Assembly (NCBI GenBank): GCA_018266375.1
Contig: JAFEAO010000002.1
Coordinates: forward strand, 82,991 to 146,990
DNA length: 64,000 nt
Origin: Bdellovibrionales bacterium
Lineage (GTDB): Bacteria > Bdellovibrionota > UBA1018 > CAIMNF01
Reading direction: 5' to 3'
The notes beneath the pieces were generated by a model. That model was given only the letters and a program-made list of their open reading frames with translations, was not told where the DNA came from and did no database searches. Positions 34,194 through 43,501 of the stretch are shown here, piece after piece (position 1 is the first letter of the stretch; each line of letters opens with the position of its first letter). Both the position numbers and the translations under genes were made by a program.

Positions 34194-35971
34194 AGGACTT
34201 CGCTCCACGTCGGACTCAGGGCAAAGGCCGCGTTGATGAGGCCGACGTGCGAGTAAGCTTGGGGAAAATTGCCGAGTTGGGTGTTTTTAGACGGCAAGAA
34301 GTGCTCGGCAAAAAGCCCGAGATGATTCGCGGATTTGACGACGTCTTTGAGGATTTTTTCAGCTCCTTTTTTATCGCCGAGACGGGCGAGCGATTGCGCC
34401 ACCCAAAACGAGCAAATCAAAAATGCCGAGTGAGGGTGGCCGAAGTCATCCTGCCGGACATAGCGGTAGAAGTAGGAGGATTCCACGCCTTCTTTGCCGA
34501 GCGCGAGGTGCTCGCGGATTTTTTCGGTCGTGAGCCGGCAGAGCTCTTCATTTGGAAGGCGCAGGACGGTCGACAATGCCAAAGAGGCATCGAGCGTGTC
34601 GTCGTTCGGTCCGTTTCGAAGTGAACCGTCTTTCACGGCCTTTTCGAGCGCCTTCATCGCGTGGTCGCGAGCGTGCTCCAAGTCAATCGGTGGATGCCCG
34701 ATGCCTTTGTTGGCGTGGATGCGGGCGGTGCGTTCGAGTCCGGCCCAAGCCATCAGGTTGGTAAAACTGTGTTCTTGCCATCCGTCGCGGATTTCCCAGA
34801 GACCCGCATCCGGCTTCGAGATCGAGCGGGCGCAGAGTTTGGCGAAATGGTAGAGCATTTCCTCGTGTTCTCGATTTCGCAAGTGTAGGAATCGCTCATC
34901 GAAATAAATCGGCGCAAGCGTGAGAATGATTTCTCCGTACACGTCGTTTTGAATGTGCTCGGCCGCCTGGTTCATGGTGCGGACGGTGCCGCCGCCATCG
35001 TATCCTCGCCAGTTGCTGCGGATGGTTTCAGGTAAAGGTAAGTCTTGGCTCAAGGTATACACGGGAGCCAAGCGCTCCCGGGACGCTTCGTGCTTTTGGG
35101 CGATCCCCATGAGGAACTTCAGGAACCCTTCCATCTCTTCGAAATGGCCGAGGTTGTGAAACGCCGAAAGCACGAAATGCGCGTCCCGGAGCCAACAGAA
35201 ACGATAATCCCAATTGCGGCCGCTGCCCGGCTCTTCAGGCAAGCTGGTCGTCGTCGCGGCTAAGATCGCGCCGGTATCCTCGAAGCAGTGGAGCTTGAGC
35301 GCGAGAGCCGAACGAATGGTTTCTTTTTGAAACAGGCTTGGGACTGAACAGTGTTTAACCCAGGTCTGCCAGTATTGAGCGGTCTGAGCGAGAAACCGCT
35401 CGGCCACCTGTACGAGATCTTCTTCGATGCCCGTACTCCAGGTGAGACCGAAATAAATTTTTTCTTTGAGGTGGAACGTGCTTTCTTCGCACAAGTAGGT
35501 GAGCGGCATGTTCGTCACTAAGCGAAGAGCGTCATCGCGAATATCCCAGCGAAGATGGCTGTTGCCGCGTACCGATTTGGCGCTTTCCTTGCTCCAACCC
35601 TGGACGGGTTTGCAAGCCACTCGAACCGTAGGCGAGCCCGAAAGCGGCTCCAAAATCCGGAAGAGCGACATCGGACGGTACATGCGTCCATGCTGCTCGA
35701 ATCGAGGACAAAAATCCGTGATGCGAAAACGATCGCCGCTGGCGCTCGTGATTTCAGTAATGAGGATGTTTGTGTTTTGGAGGTAATATTGGGACGTGGT
35801 TGCGGTCTTCGGATCGGCCGCTTGTGTGGCGAAATGTCCCCCTTCAGGGTCAAGCAATCTCCCGAACACCGGATCGCTATCCGGGCGGGGGAGGCAGAGC
35901 CAGTCGATGCTCCCTTGATCTGAGATTAAAGCCGATATCTGGCAGTTCCCTACCAATCCATACGGGTACAC
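34190..35971 (-). CDS. GH15-family glycoside hydrolase (trehalase/glucoamylase-like)
   Basis: 593 aa. An N-terminal beta-sandwich starts with LVGNCQISALISDQGSIDWL, the hallmark of bacterial GH15 proteins. The (alpha/alpha)6 barrel follows, with GSGRNWDYRFCWLRDAHF, the catalytic acid Glu in DAGLWEIRDGWQEHSFTNLM and the second carboxylate region in HSAFLICSFWVAQSLARLG. Because it is divergent from otsAB with only 55 bp between, trehalose is the likeliest substrate. The start is GTG 35971, since the canonical N-terminus begins there. There is no signal peptide, so it is cytoplasmic. Confidence 0.9.
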   Translation of the reverse strand: MYPYGLVGNCQISALISDQGSIDWLCLPRPDSDPVFGRLLDPEGGHFATQAADPKTATTSQYYLQNTNILITEITSASGDRFRITDFCPRFEQHGRMYRPMSLFRILEPLSGSPTVRVACKPVQGWSKESAKSVRGNSHLRWDIRDDALRLVTNMPLTYLCEESTFHLKEKIYFGLTWSTGIEEDLVQVAERFLAQTAQYWQTWVKHCSVPSLFQKETIRSALALKLHCFEDTGAILAATTTSLPEEPGSGRNWDYRFCWLRDAHFVLSAFHNLGHFEEMEGFLKFLMGIAQKHEASRERLAPVYTLSQDLPLPETIRSNWRGYDGGGTVRTMNQAAEHIQNDVYGEIILTLAPIYFDERFLHLRNREHEEMLYHFAKLCARSISKPDAGLWEIRDGWQEHSFTNLMAWAGLERTARIHANKGIGHPPIDLEHARDHAMKALEKAVKDGSLRNGPNDDTLDASLALSTVLRLPNEELCRLTTEKIREHLALGKEGVESSYFYRYVRQDDFGHPHSAFLICSFWVAQSLARLGDKKGAEKILKDVVKSANHLGLFAEHFLPSKNTQLGNFPQAYSHVGLINAAFALSPTWSEVL

Positions 35972-35991
35972 ACTCCAAAGCGTACTTTAGT

Positions 35992-36020
35992 TTGCTATCA
36001 AAGTAAAATATGTTTATAAT
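35992..36020 (+). promoter_or_regulatory. Promoter of otsA, predicted leaderless
   Basis: TTGCTA (35992-35997), 17 bp, TATAAT (36015-36020), then 6 nt to ATG 36027. No Shine-Dalgarno. Confidence 0.6.
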
Positions 36021-36026
36021 ATTTGC

Positions 36027-38270
36027 ATGAAGTTAACGCTGCGCTTTGTTCTCCCGCTCGCCTTCGTGCTTGCGTTAGTCGCCTACGGTGTGGTCCCTTT
36101 GGTCGACGCCATGACCTTGCGATGGTTCGTACGGGACCTTGATATTCGTTCTCAGCTCGTGAGCAACACCATGCAGGATCCCCTCGGTGTGATGGTCCGT
36201 GCGAAATCCGACGCACGGATAAAAAGCTATTTCGACCGTGCGATTCAAGACGAGCGTCTGTACGCAATCGGCATTTGCGACACTGCAGGAAAGCTCTTGT
36301 ACAAAACCAATACGTTCCCGAAATCGCTTGATTGTCGGTCGCCGGAACTCCAAGACATGACCAAAAGCCAGAAATTGCAGTTGCCCGAAGGCTCGCTGCA
36401 TGTCATGACTCAGCCGCTTGATGCGGATGGAGTGTTGATCGGAAAACTGGTGCTCATTCACGACATGAGCTTCATCGACCGGAGAAGCGATTCGACCCGT
36501 CGTTACGTTTTTTACTTCTTCATCGGTCTTGCGACGTTGATTTCGTTTATCACGGTGTTCGTCGCGCGCTTGAGTTACCATGGATTGATCGAAGGGATGC
36601 GCGCGCTCCTGCGGGGCGAAGGCCTCCAGAAGCTCAACTTCAAAATTAAAACCCCGGAGCTTCGTCCGCTCGCGAAAGACATTCGCGCGCTCGTACGTGA
36701 TCTAGAACAAGACCGCCGCGCCAAAGACGAGGGGCAGATTAGCTGGAACGCAAAGCAGCTCAAGACGATTTTGAATCGCGACCTCGCCGGTGACGAGGTC
36801 CTCATTGTTTCTAACCGTGAACCTTATATTCATATCAAGCGCAAAGACCGAATTGACATTCAGATGCCGGCGAGTGGTTTGGTGACCGCACTTGAGCCGA
36901 TCATGCGCGCCTGCTCGGGCACTTGGATCGCGCACGGAAGTGGCTCCGCCGATCGCGAAGCCGTCGATAAAAAAGACCACGTGAGGGTGCCACCCGATAA
37001 TCCGAGCTATCAAATTCGTCGCGTTTGGCTCACCCCCGAAGAAGAAGCGGGTTACTACTACGGGTTTTCAAACGAAGGCCTCTGGCCATTGTGCCATATT
37101 GCGCACACCCGGCCGACATTCCGCACTTCGGACTGGAAACAATACGTGGAAGTGAATCAAAAGTTCGCGAGAGCCGTGATCGAAGAAGCCAAGACCGAAG
37201 ATCCGGTGATTTTGGTTCAGGATTATCATTTCGCGCTTCTTCCGCAGTTGATCCGCGAAAAGCTTCCGAACGCGACCATCATCACTTTTTGGCATATTCC
37301 TTGGCCCAATCCGGAATCGTTCGGAATTTGTCCGTGGCGCGAAGAGATCATCGCGGGACTGCTTGGCAGCAGCATCATCGGGTTCCATACGCAGTTTCAT
37401 TGCAATAACTTCATCGACTCCGTCGACCGGTTCCTCGAAACCCGCATCGATCGCGAAAGCTCGACCGTATCGTACGGCGGTAAGCTGACTGCCGTTAAAA
37501 ACTATCCGATTTCAATCGAGTGGCTGCCCCGGTGGCTGCAAAAACAGATGTCAATCGCCGAATGCCGATCGCATATCCGCGAGCTGAACGGTATCGCGCC
37601 GGACTGCAAAATCGGTATTGGCGTCGATCGCTTGGATTACACCAAGGGAATCCTCGAGCGCTTTGCTGCGATCGAGCGTCTGTTCGAGCTGAATCCTGAT
37701 TACATCGGTCATTTTAGTTTCGTGCAAATCGCCGCTCCAAGCCGTTCGAGCATTGAACAGTACAAGTACTTCAATGAACAAGTGCATGCGACTGCCGAGC
37801 GGATCAATCAACGCTTTGGAAAAACGGGTTACAAACCGATTCACCTGAAGGTGGAGCATCATGAGCCCGATCAAGTCTTTGAATATTATCGGGGCGCTGA
37901 TGTTTGCGTGGTAACGAGTTTGCACGATGGGATGAACTTGGTCGCAAAAGAGTTCGTCGCGGCCCGTGACGACGAGCAGGGCGTGCTCATCCTCAGTCAA
38001 TTCGCCGGAGCCTCGCGCGAGCTGCCCGAGGCACTGGTGGTCAATCCCTACAATACGGATCAATGTGCGGCGGCGCTTCATGTGGCGCTCAGTATGCCGG
38101 TCAACGAACAGCGCGACCGCATTCGCAGTATGCGGGCACTGATTCAAGAGTTCAATGTTTTTCGCTGGGCGGGGCGGATGTTGATGGATGCGGCCCGGAT
38201 GCGACAACGTCAGCGTCTCATGGGTAAAATCAGCGGCAGCGAATCGACACTTCGGGAGGGGGGAGTGTGA
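36027..38270 (+). CDS. otsA: Trehalose-6-phosphate synthase with N-terminal membrane sensor region
   Basis: 747 aa. Residues 7-28 and 160-180 are TM helices that bracket a periplasmic domain of about 130 residues. A HAMP-like linker (about 181-235) and a helical stretch follow. The GT20 domain begins near residue 257 (VLIVSNREPYIHI) and is complete: VQDYHFALLPQLIRE, FWHIPWPNPESFG, IGFHTQFHCNNFI, GVDRLDYTKGI and TSLHDGMNLVAKEF. It makes trehalose-6-phosphate from UDP-glucose and glucose-6-phosphate. Ordinary OtsA is about 470 aa and soluble. The arrangement mimics a sensor kinase with the kinase replaced by a biosynthetic enzyme. otsB overlaps by 4 bp. Confidence 0.92.
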   Translation: MKLTLRFVLPLAFVLALVAYGVVPLVDAMTLRWFVRDLDIRSQLVSNTMQDPLGVMVRAKSDARIKSYFDRAIQDERLYAIGICDTAGKLLYKTNTFPKSLDCRSPELQDMTKSQKLQLPEGSLHVMTQPLDADGVLIGKLVLIHDMSFIDRRSDSTRRYVFYFFIGLATLISFITVFVARLSYHGLIEGMRALLRGEGLQKLNFKIKTPELRPLAKDIRALVRDLEQDRRAKDEGQISWNAKQLKTILNRDLAGDEVLIVSNREPYIHIKRKDRIDIQMPASGLVTALEPIMRACSGTWIAHGSGSADREAVDKKDHVRVPPDNPSYQIRRVWLTPEEEAGYYYGFSNEGLWPLCHIAHTRPTFRTSDWKQYVEVNQKFARAVIEEAKTEDPVILVQDYHFALLPQLIREKLPNATIITFWHIPWPNPESFGICPWREEIIAGLLGSSIIGFHTQFHCNNFIDSVDRFLETRIDRESSTVSYGGKLTAVKNYPISIEWLPRWLQKQMSIAECRSHIRELNGIAPDCKIGIGVDRLDYTKGILERFAAIERLFELNPDYIGHFSFVQIAAPSRSSIEQYKYFNEQVHATAERINQRFGKTGYKPIHLKVEHHEPDQVFEYYRGADVCVVTSLHDGMNLVAKEFVAARDDEQGVLILSQFAGASRELPEALVVNPYNTDQCAAALHVALSMPVNEQRDRIRSMRALIQEFNVFRWAGRMLMDAARMRQRQRLMGKISGSESTLREGGV

Positions 38271-39043
38271 AGTATCTTTTCTCCGAGCTTGGGAAAAAAG
38301 TTTTAGAATCGCTTTCGTTTACGCAAACGCTGTATGCGTTTGATTACGACGGCACGCTCGCCCCGATCGTGGACGATCCCGAAGCCGCCAAGGCCACCAA
38401 GGAAACCGAACGTCTTTTGAACCAGCTCTCGATGGTTGCATCGGTGGTGGTGATTTCCGGCAGATCAGTCGCGGATCTTCGGCGGCGAACCGCCTTGCAC
38501 GTCAATCGCCTGATTGGAAACCACGGGCTTGAAGGTTTAGGTGTCCACAGGGAATCGATTACCAATTCAGAATCGACTTGTTACAAGTGGGTGCAGGCGC
38601 TGAAGCGTTCTTGGGGAACGCTGAAGAAGGATCCGGGTGTTTTCATCGAAGACAAAACTTACTCGCTCGCTTTACACTATCGTCGGTCGCGTCAAAAGCA
38701 GGTCGTTCGCCGCGTTTTGTTCGCGAAGATCAATAAGCTGGAGCCCCAACCCCGCGTGATTCTCGGAAAGTCGGTAATTAATCTCATTCCAAAAGAGGGT
38801 CCGCACAAGGGCATGGCACTCTTGGAAGCGATGTCCAAGCTCAATCTTCGTTGCGCGTTTTACATCGGTGATGATGATACCGACGAGGACGTTTTCTCGC
38901 TTGGCGGGAGCCAGCAAATCATTTCAGCGCGCGTCGGGCAAAAGAAGGCCTCACAAGCCAAGTTTTACATCAAACGCCAAAGCGAGATGAACAGACTTTT
39001 GCGGCGACTGATTGAACTCAACGAATTCAGAGGTGAAACATGA
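38267..39043 (+). CDS. otsB: Trehalose-6-phosphate phosphatase
   Basis: 258 aa HAD enzyme that dephosphorylates trehalose-6-phosphate. It has motif I AFDYDGTLAPIV, motif II VVISGRSV, ALHYR in the cap and motif IV GDDDTDEDVF. The start is GTG 38267, overlapping the otsA TGA as GTGA, so the two are translationally coupled. The stop overlaps the following marR ATG as ATGA. Confidence 0.96.
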   Translation: MKYLFSELGKKVLESLSFTQTLYAFDYDGTLAPIVDDPEAAKATKETERLLNQLSMVASVVVISGRSVADLRRRTALHVNRLIGNHGLEGLGVHRESITNSESTCYKWVQALKRSWGTLKKDPGVFIEDKTYSLALHYRRSRQKQVVRRVLFAKINKLEPQPRVILGKSVINLIPKEGPHKGMALLEAMSKLNLRCAFYIGDDDTDEDVFSLGGSQQIISARVGQKKASQAKFYIKRQSEMNRLLRRLIELNEFRGET

Positions 39044-39426
39044 GTCATGAATCTGAAATTTCAAAGTGGGTGAGGATGAGTCTCGCGTTTCATAATTTGA
39101 ACAAAGGAGCCGAAAGCCACTTGGGTTTAAGTCTCGTTCAATACTATTTGCTCATGATGCTTCGGGATATGCCGGGATGTTCGCCTCAAAAATTGGCGGT
39201 GGCTGTCGGGATGCATCCGAGTTCGTTGACGCAGAGTCTGAAACGACTGAAAAAGAAGAGGGCTCTCTATGTGGCGGAAGATCCCAAGGACTCGCGGAAG
39301 AAGATTTTAAGTTTATCTCGTGAGGGTTTGGAATTACTGGAAAAATTCTCGAGTGGCTTCCGCGATCTATTCAAGGAAGGAGAGTTTTTGGACCGAGTCC
39401 AAGAACTCGGCCTCCGGTCTCGCTAA
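39040..39426 (+). CDS. MarR-family transcriptional regulator
   Basis: 128 aa. The winged helix is clear: LGLSLVQYYLLMMLRDMPGCSPQKLAVAVGMHPSSLTQSLKRLKKK-type order, with a wing at DSRKKILSLS. As the third coupled gene (ATGA overlap with otsB), it probably regulates the trehalose locus. Its last codons and stop lie within a 13 bp tandem duplication. Confidence 0.87.
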   Translation: MSHESEISKWVRMSLAFHNLNKGAESHLGLSLVQYYLLMMLRDMPGCSPQKLAVAVGMHPSSLTQSLKRLKKKRALYVAEDPKDSRKKILSLSREGLELLEKFSSGFRDLFKEGEFLDRVQELGLRSR

Positions 39427-39446
39427 TCTATCGCGCTAATCTATCG
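39421..39446. repeat. 13 bp tandem duplication containing the marR stop codon
   Basis: CGCTAATCTATCG occurs at 39421-39433 and again at 39434-39446 with no spacer. Confidence 0.9.
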
Positions 39447-39472
39447 CGCGAGGTGAGCGGCTCTCGTTTTTA

Positions 39473-39733
39473 TTACTTCCTCTTTCCGCCGTTCACGCCG
39501 CACTTGCCGAACTGATCGGTCTCGAGCTTGTAAGTGGTGCCGCCGCATTTGTAGATGCTGACCGTCGAGCCGTTGCCGGTACCGAGATAATGATCTTGAA
39601 GTGTGCACCCGGGTTTCGCGTCGGGTTTGTTTTGCGGAGCCTTTGCCTTGGCGCGGACCTGATCGCAAGTCATGGCGAAGGCGGTTGAAGCGGAGAAAGC
39701 AAGCGTGGCAATAACGAGGATAAAGGTGCGCAT
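39473..39733 (-). CDS. Small exported four-cysteine protein of unknown function
   Basis: 86 aa from ATG 39733. The signal peptide ends SASTAFA before MTCDQV. The mature protein of about 66 residues has four cysteines (MTCDQ, PGCTL, YKCGG and GKCGV), so two disulfides are likely. It is basic, with a Lys-rich end. No family is recognised. Confidence 0.7.
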   Translation of the reverse strand: MRTFILVIATLAFSASTAFAMTCDQVRAKAKAPQNKPDAKPGCTLQDHYLGTGNGSTVSIYKCGGTTYKLETDQFGKCGVNGGKRK

Positions 39734-39780
39734 ATGTTGATTAGAACACATCGCCTTTCATCAAATCAAACAACTTTTAT

Positions 39781-41424
39781 TTAGCGATCGCCGGCATTGT
39801 CATCGACGTCAGCGTCCGACTCACCGGTACTGTTGCGGCGTTGGGCTTCGCCGTAAACCGACGCGCGGCTTTTATCAAAGAGGTAATTAACCATTCCTTC
39901 GCCGGCTTTTACGAGCTTTTGATCGTGCCAGACGATGATCTGCTCGTTGTTGGACTCGGCTCCGTCGCTGAAGTTAAACGACGTGCCTAGGATCGCGAAT
40001 GGAGACATCACGAGGATCTTGTGGTGGATCTTTGCGCTCAGGTCATAGGATATGCCGTCGATCGTGATCTTGCTGTTGCGGTACTCGGGCGGACCGATCT
40101 TCACGTTTTTACGCAAATCATCAAGCTGAACTTTAGTCAGTTCTTTGGTCCAGGGATCATCGCGATCTTCGATGAAGGTTTTCTTTTTACCATCCGCGGA
40201 TTTTTCCTGTTTTAGGCCTGACATCTTTAAGAACTGACTCCACTTTTGCATCGCAAACGGGGTATCGCCCACGGATTTAAAGTCGAATTTGCCTTTTTGT
40301 TGATAGCCCTCGATTGCGCGCGCGCGCAACGCGTTTGCAACGTCGGCGGAGGAGTATGCAAATTGTGCCATGCGGATCGGACCGTCGGCTTTCTTGATAA
40401 AAAACGCGATCAGGTTTTTATTGATCTTGCGGTAGCTCCCGCCCGGCGCAAACGTAATGACCATCGACGGTTCAGGATACGCCTCAAGCGTCTGCGGATT
40501 CACGCCCGGACCGGTGACTTGATAAGAGCCGGTCGTCGGATACTCGCTGCCACGCAGAGAAAACCGCTGATCCAGGGTTTTGGTGAGCTCGTGCTGGACC
40601 AGGTTTGCAAGCAACCAGGATTTCATCGTCATCACGTGATTGGCGTTCGGTACCGAGCCCTTCGGGCGTTTCGATGCCGGAATGTCTTTCAGATCGCCTT
40701 CCGGTCCGAGGCAACTTTGAGTCAAGTTACCGGATGAGAACAGCACGCGCGCTGTGTTTTTGTTTTCCCAATCGATTGAAGCGGTCTTTTGATGGTTCAA
40801 ACCGACGCTATCGATCGGCGACACCTTGACTCTATTTGCGCTCAAGAAATCGGCAATTGCCTTTACTTCCGGTCGAGCGGCAATCACGTTTTTGTCGATA
40901 CCGACTCGAACGTCGACGTTTTGTTTGGTCGCTTTGTCGGCGAGGATTTGCGCGATCTCCATGAGATCGAAGTCAAAGACGTTTAAGATGATTTGCTTTC
41001 TTGCCTGCTTCAGGAAATCTCCCCAGACCTTGATGAGGTTGGACTTGAGTACGGTCGCGCCGTTGCTATAATAGTCGTGATCGACAAAGAGCTCGAGCTC
41101 GGAGTAGCCCGGTTGGCCTTCCGGCGGGATCAAGCGCAGGTGCTTTGTCGGATCCGGATTTGTTTTGGACTCTGCCTGGACGTCGTTGATGAGTTCCTGG
41201 CGGGATTCGCTGAGCTTACTCGGATTTTTTTGAAGTAACTCGACGACTACCGATTCGGGTATGGTTTTGGCCGACTGTTTTCGCTCGGCCCCTGTTGACG
41301 ACTGATAAACCTCACGCGCTTTTTTAAAGATGGCGGGGTAATCGGGCGATTGGGCGAAGGTAACAATACTTGAAAGAAATGCTAAGGAAAACAGCGAAAA
41401 TGCAGGCAGCTTCATGGAAATCAT
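39781..41424 (-). CDS. Exported phospholipase-D-superfamily protein
   Basis: 547 aa. A signal peptide precedes QSPDYPAIF. The two PLD half-sites are present: LNHQKTASIDWENKN with LFSSGNLTQS (first HxK), and KIHHKILVMSPFAILGTSFNFSDGAESNNEQ (second HxK with the downstream N-x-E stretch). Proteins of this shape act on phospholipids, nucleic acids or other phosphodiesters outside the cytoplasm. It is divergent from an exported L,D-transpeptidase. In a predatory lineage both could act on prey, which is inference only. Confidence 0.88.
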   Translation of the reverse strand: MISMKLPAFSLFSLAFLSSIVTFAQSPDYPAIFKKAREVYQSSTGAERKQSAKTIPESVVVELLQKNPSKLSESRQELINDVQAESKTNPDPTKHLRLIPPEGQPGYSELELFVDHDYYSNGATVLKSNLIKVWGDFLKQARKQIILNVFDFDLMEIAQILADKATKQNVDVRVGIDKNVIAARPEVKAIADFLSANRVKVSPIDSVGLNHQKTASIDWENKNTARVLFSSGNLTQSCLGPEGDLKDIPASKRPKGSVPNANHVMTMKSWLLANLVQHELTKTLDQRFSLRGSEYPTTGSYQVTGPGVNPQTLEAYPEPSMVITFAPGGSYRKINKNLIAFFIKKADGPIRMAQFAYSSADVANALRARAIEGYQQKGKFDFKSVGDTPFAMQKWSQFLKMSGLKQEKSADGKKKTFIEDRDDPWTKELTKVQLDDLRKNVKIGPPEYRNSKITIDGISYDLSAKIHHKILVMSPFAILGTSFNFSDGAESNNEQIIVWHDQKLVKAGEGMVNYLFDKSRASVYGEAQRRNSTGESDADVDDNAGDR

Positions 41425-41600
41425 TGATACTTACCTAGGGCAATTTTGTAAACTCAATTTGAATAATAATCTTTAGCTCGTTTAAATCGCGGAGAGTAGC
41501 GGACTATTTTTGTTTGTCGTTGCCAAGACGCGCATGGGTTGTTATGACGCAAAACGTTATTTTACACATCGGCTTTGAGAGAGCCAAAGAGAGAAGAGAG

Positions 41601-43079
41601 ATGAACATTCGTTGGACAGGGATCCTCGCGGTATTTTCGATGCTATTTGTGTTGAACGGAGCACGCGCCGAGAGCACGCAATCGGACGGCGTGTTTCCGC
41701 ATAAACGCACCGATCTTCCTAAAAAGAAAAACGCCACCGCGGGCAAGTATCTCTACGTCGGGATTGCGCCCCGGTTCGCGGCTGAAGACCTCGACATGGT
41801 ATCGTCCAAGATCGGCCTCACCCTGCGTGTGACCGGCCGGGTGACGCAAGAATTTAAAGATCATTACGCACTCGAGCTCTATCGGCGCTTTAAAAAAATC
41901 GCCGATGCGTTTCAAAGCGATCCGGCTCTCGGTTTTTATCCGCTTCAAGGGATGGAACAACTGCAAAAACGTACGAAGCTCGGAAGTGTAAAGCTTTGGC
42001 TTAAAGTCACGGCGCCTTACTTGAAGCATGTCCTTGAAAATCAAGGAGTGGAGATTAACGGTATCGACGACACCGGTGCTGCGATCGCCGCCGCAGACTA
42101 CAATCGTGACGTGCTCACGGCGCTTTTGCGTTTTTACCTCCAGAATCAAACGCTCACACTCGAATCGATCCCGACGCTCGATACGTATTTCCAAAACGAA
42201 GATTATGTTCGTCGTTTGTCGGCGGACCTGTGGAACGTGCACTTAGCGAAACGCTACACCGCCGAAGCTTCGATCGGCGCGAAGGGCAAGGCGTACGTCG
42301 GATTTTTAACCTATGTTTATCCGATCGCTGCGACCACCGAGGGCCCGTTTGATCAACCCCGCGAAGGCGTGCGTGATTTCGGTCTTGAAGGCAATGTTGA
42401 GTCGCGCATCTGGAGCGAGAAGTGGAAGGACGAGTTCGGTGGAATGCCTTTCCTCCTGATCGAATGGTCGGGAGTCGCCTACCACGGTCCGATCACGAAC
42501 TACAATCCGCTCGACATCTGGTATCTCCGCCGCGATTATGTATCGCACGGCTGCCACCGGATGGATTCGAGCGACATCATGGAATTGCGTTCGATCATGC
42601 CGGCTGACCTGAGCCTTCTTCAGAAAAAGAAAAGGCCGATCCGTCACGTGACGATTAACTGGCCTGACGTGACCGACTGGAACCGCGACGGAAAACTCGA
42701 AGTGATGGACGTGGATTACTACGAAATCCCGACTTGGTTTCCGGAACCAAAAAAAGGCACCGACCTCGACGTCCTTTCTAAAAAGTATATGGGCGAAGTC
42801 GCTCAAACGGCTTGGCGCAAAAAACACTACGTTCGCTTCAATAAAAACAAAGACGCCGCGACCGCAGTTTACGATCCGGTGACCGGATTGTATTCGGGCA
42901 TTCCTAAATACGTAGTGACGGGCAAGAAGCTCACTCGGGATGGAGTCTATGATCCGGTACCGGTGCAGGTTTTCACGGTGGAGCCAAGCCGCATTATTCA
43001 GTATTTTGACGGACGTCCGATGCCCAAAACGTTTGATAACTTCAGCGGAAAGTATGCTCCGCCTTTTTTTGTTCGATAG
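41601..43079 (+). CDS. Exported L,D-transpeptidase (YkuD domain)
   Basis: 492 aa from ATG 41601, preceded by a purine-rich GAGAAGAGAG. The signal peptide ends NGARA. The catalytic motif reads AYHGPI and later SHGCHRM, with Cys318 as the nucleophile. The usual YkuD spacing is present but arginine replaces the residue after the second His. There are long non-catalytic flanks, 250 residues before and 150 after. The enzyme would make 3-3 crosslinks or attach proteins or D-amino acids to peptidoglycan. The frame is open to TTG 41514, which would hide the signal peptide. Confidence 0.85.
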   Translation: MNIRWTGILAVFSMLFVLNGARAESTQSDGVFPHKRTDLPKKKNATAGKYLYVGIAPRFAAEDLDMVSSKIGLTLRVTGRVTQEFKDHYALELYRRFKKIADAFQSDPALGFYPLQGMEQLQKRTKLGSVKLWLKVTAPYLKHVLENQGVEINGIDDTGAAIAAADYNRDVLTALLRFYLQNQTLTLESIPTLDTYFQNEDYVRRLSADLWNVHLAKRYTAEASIGAKGKAYVGFLTYVYPIAATTEGPFDQPREGVRDFGLEGNVESRIWSEKWKDEFGGMPFLLIEWSGVAYHGPITNYNPLDIWYLRRDYVSHGCHRMDSSDIMELRSIMPADLSLLQKKKRPIRHVTINWPDVTDWNRDGKLEVMDVDYYEIPTWFPEPKKGTDLDVLSKKYMGEVAQTAWRKKHYVRFNKNKDAATAVYDPVTGLYSGIPKYVVTGKKLTRDGVYDPVPVQVFTVEPSRIIQYFDGRPMPKTFDNFSGKYAPPFFVR

Positions 43080-43094
43080 TGGTAACTAAATTAT

Positions 43095-43466
43095 TTAGTT
43101 GATGGGAATGGAGCGGCCAAGCAGCACGGACAAAATACCTAAAATGACGCTGGAAACCGCATAAAGAATCGCGATTGTGCTGCCTTGATTTCGGTACAGA
43201 AGCACCGTTTCAAGTCCGAAGGCCGAGAAGGTGGTGAATCCGCCTAGGATGCCGGTCACAAGAAACAAATGAAGGGTGCGATGTTCGGGCCAGTACTTCT
43301 CAGCGAGAATCGAAAGAGCTCCGATTGCAAAGCATCCGGTGAGGTTTACAAAAAAGGTGCTGATGGGCCAGGCGGATTCCCAAAGCGTCCTGGCAACCAA
43401 AGAGGCGCCGTAGCGTAGGACCGAGCCAATCATTCCACCGATGCCGACACCGAGAATTTCTCTCAT
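43095..43466 (-). CDS. crcB: Fluoride channel FluC/CrcB
   Basis: 123 aa with four TM helices: GVGIGGMIGSVLRYGAS, FFVNLTGCFAIGALS with the conserved Asn, GGFTTFSAFGLETVLL with the TFSAF fluoride-path motif, and a final TM. It forms a dual-topology dimer that exports fluoride. No fluoride riboswitch fits in the 35 bp before it, so it depends on the upstream minus-strand gene's transcript. Confidence 0.93.
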   Translation of the reverse strand: MREILGVGIGGMIGSVLRYGASLVARTLWESAWPISTFFVNLTGCFAIGALSILAEKYWPEHRTLHLFLVTGILGGFTTFSAFGLETVLLYRNQGSTIAILYAVSSVILGILSVLLGRSIPIN

Positions 43467-43501
43467 AGGTTTAAGATAGCGCAATTGCCGTACAGGTCAC
43501 G

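Noticed and set aside
43083..43100. AACTAAAT-T-ATTTAGTT inverted repeat as a terminator
   Set aside because: The stem is AT-only with almost no loop and no T-run, and it overlaps the crcB stop.
43467..43501. Fluoride riboswitch before crcB
   Set aside because: Only 35 bp separate crcB from the upstream gene and no such structure is visible.
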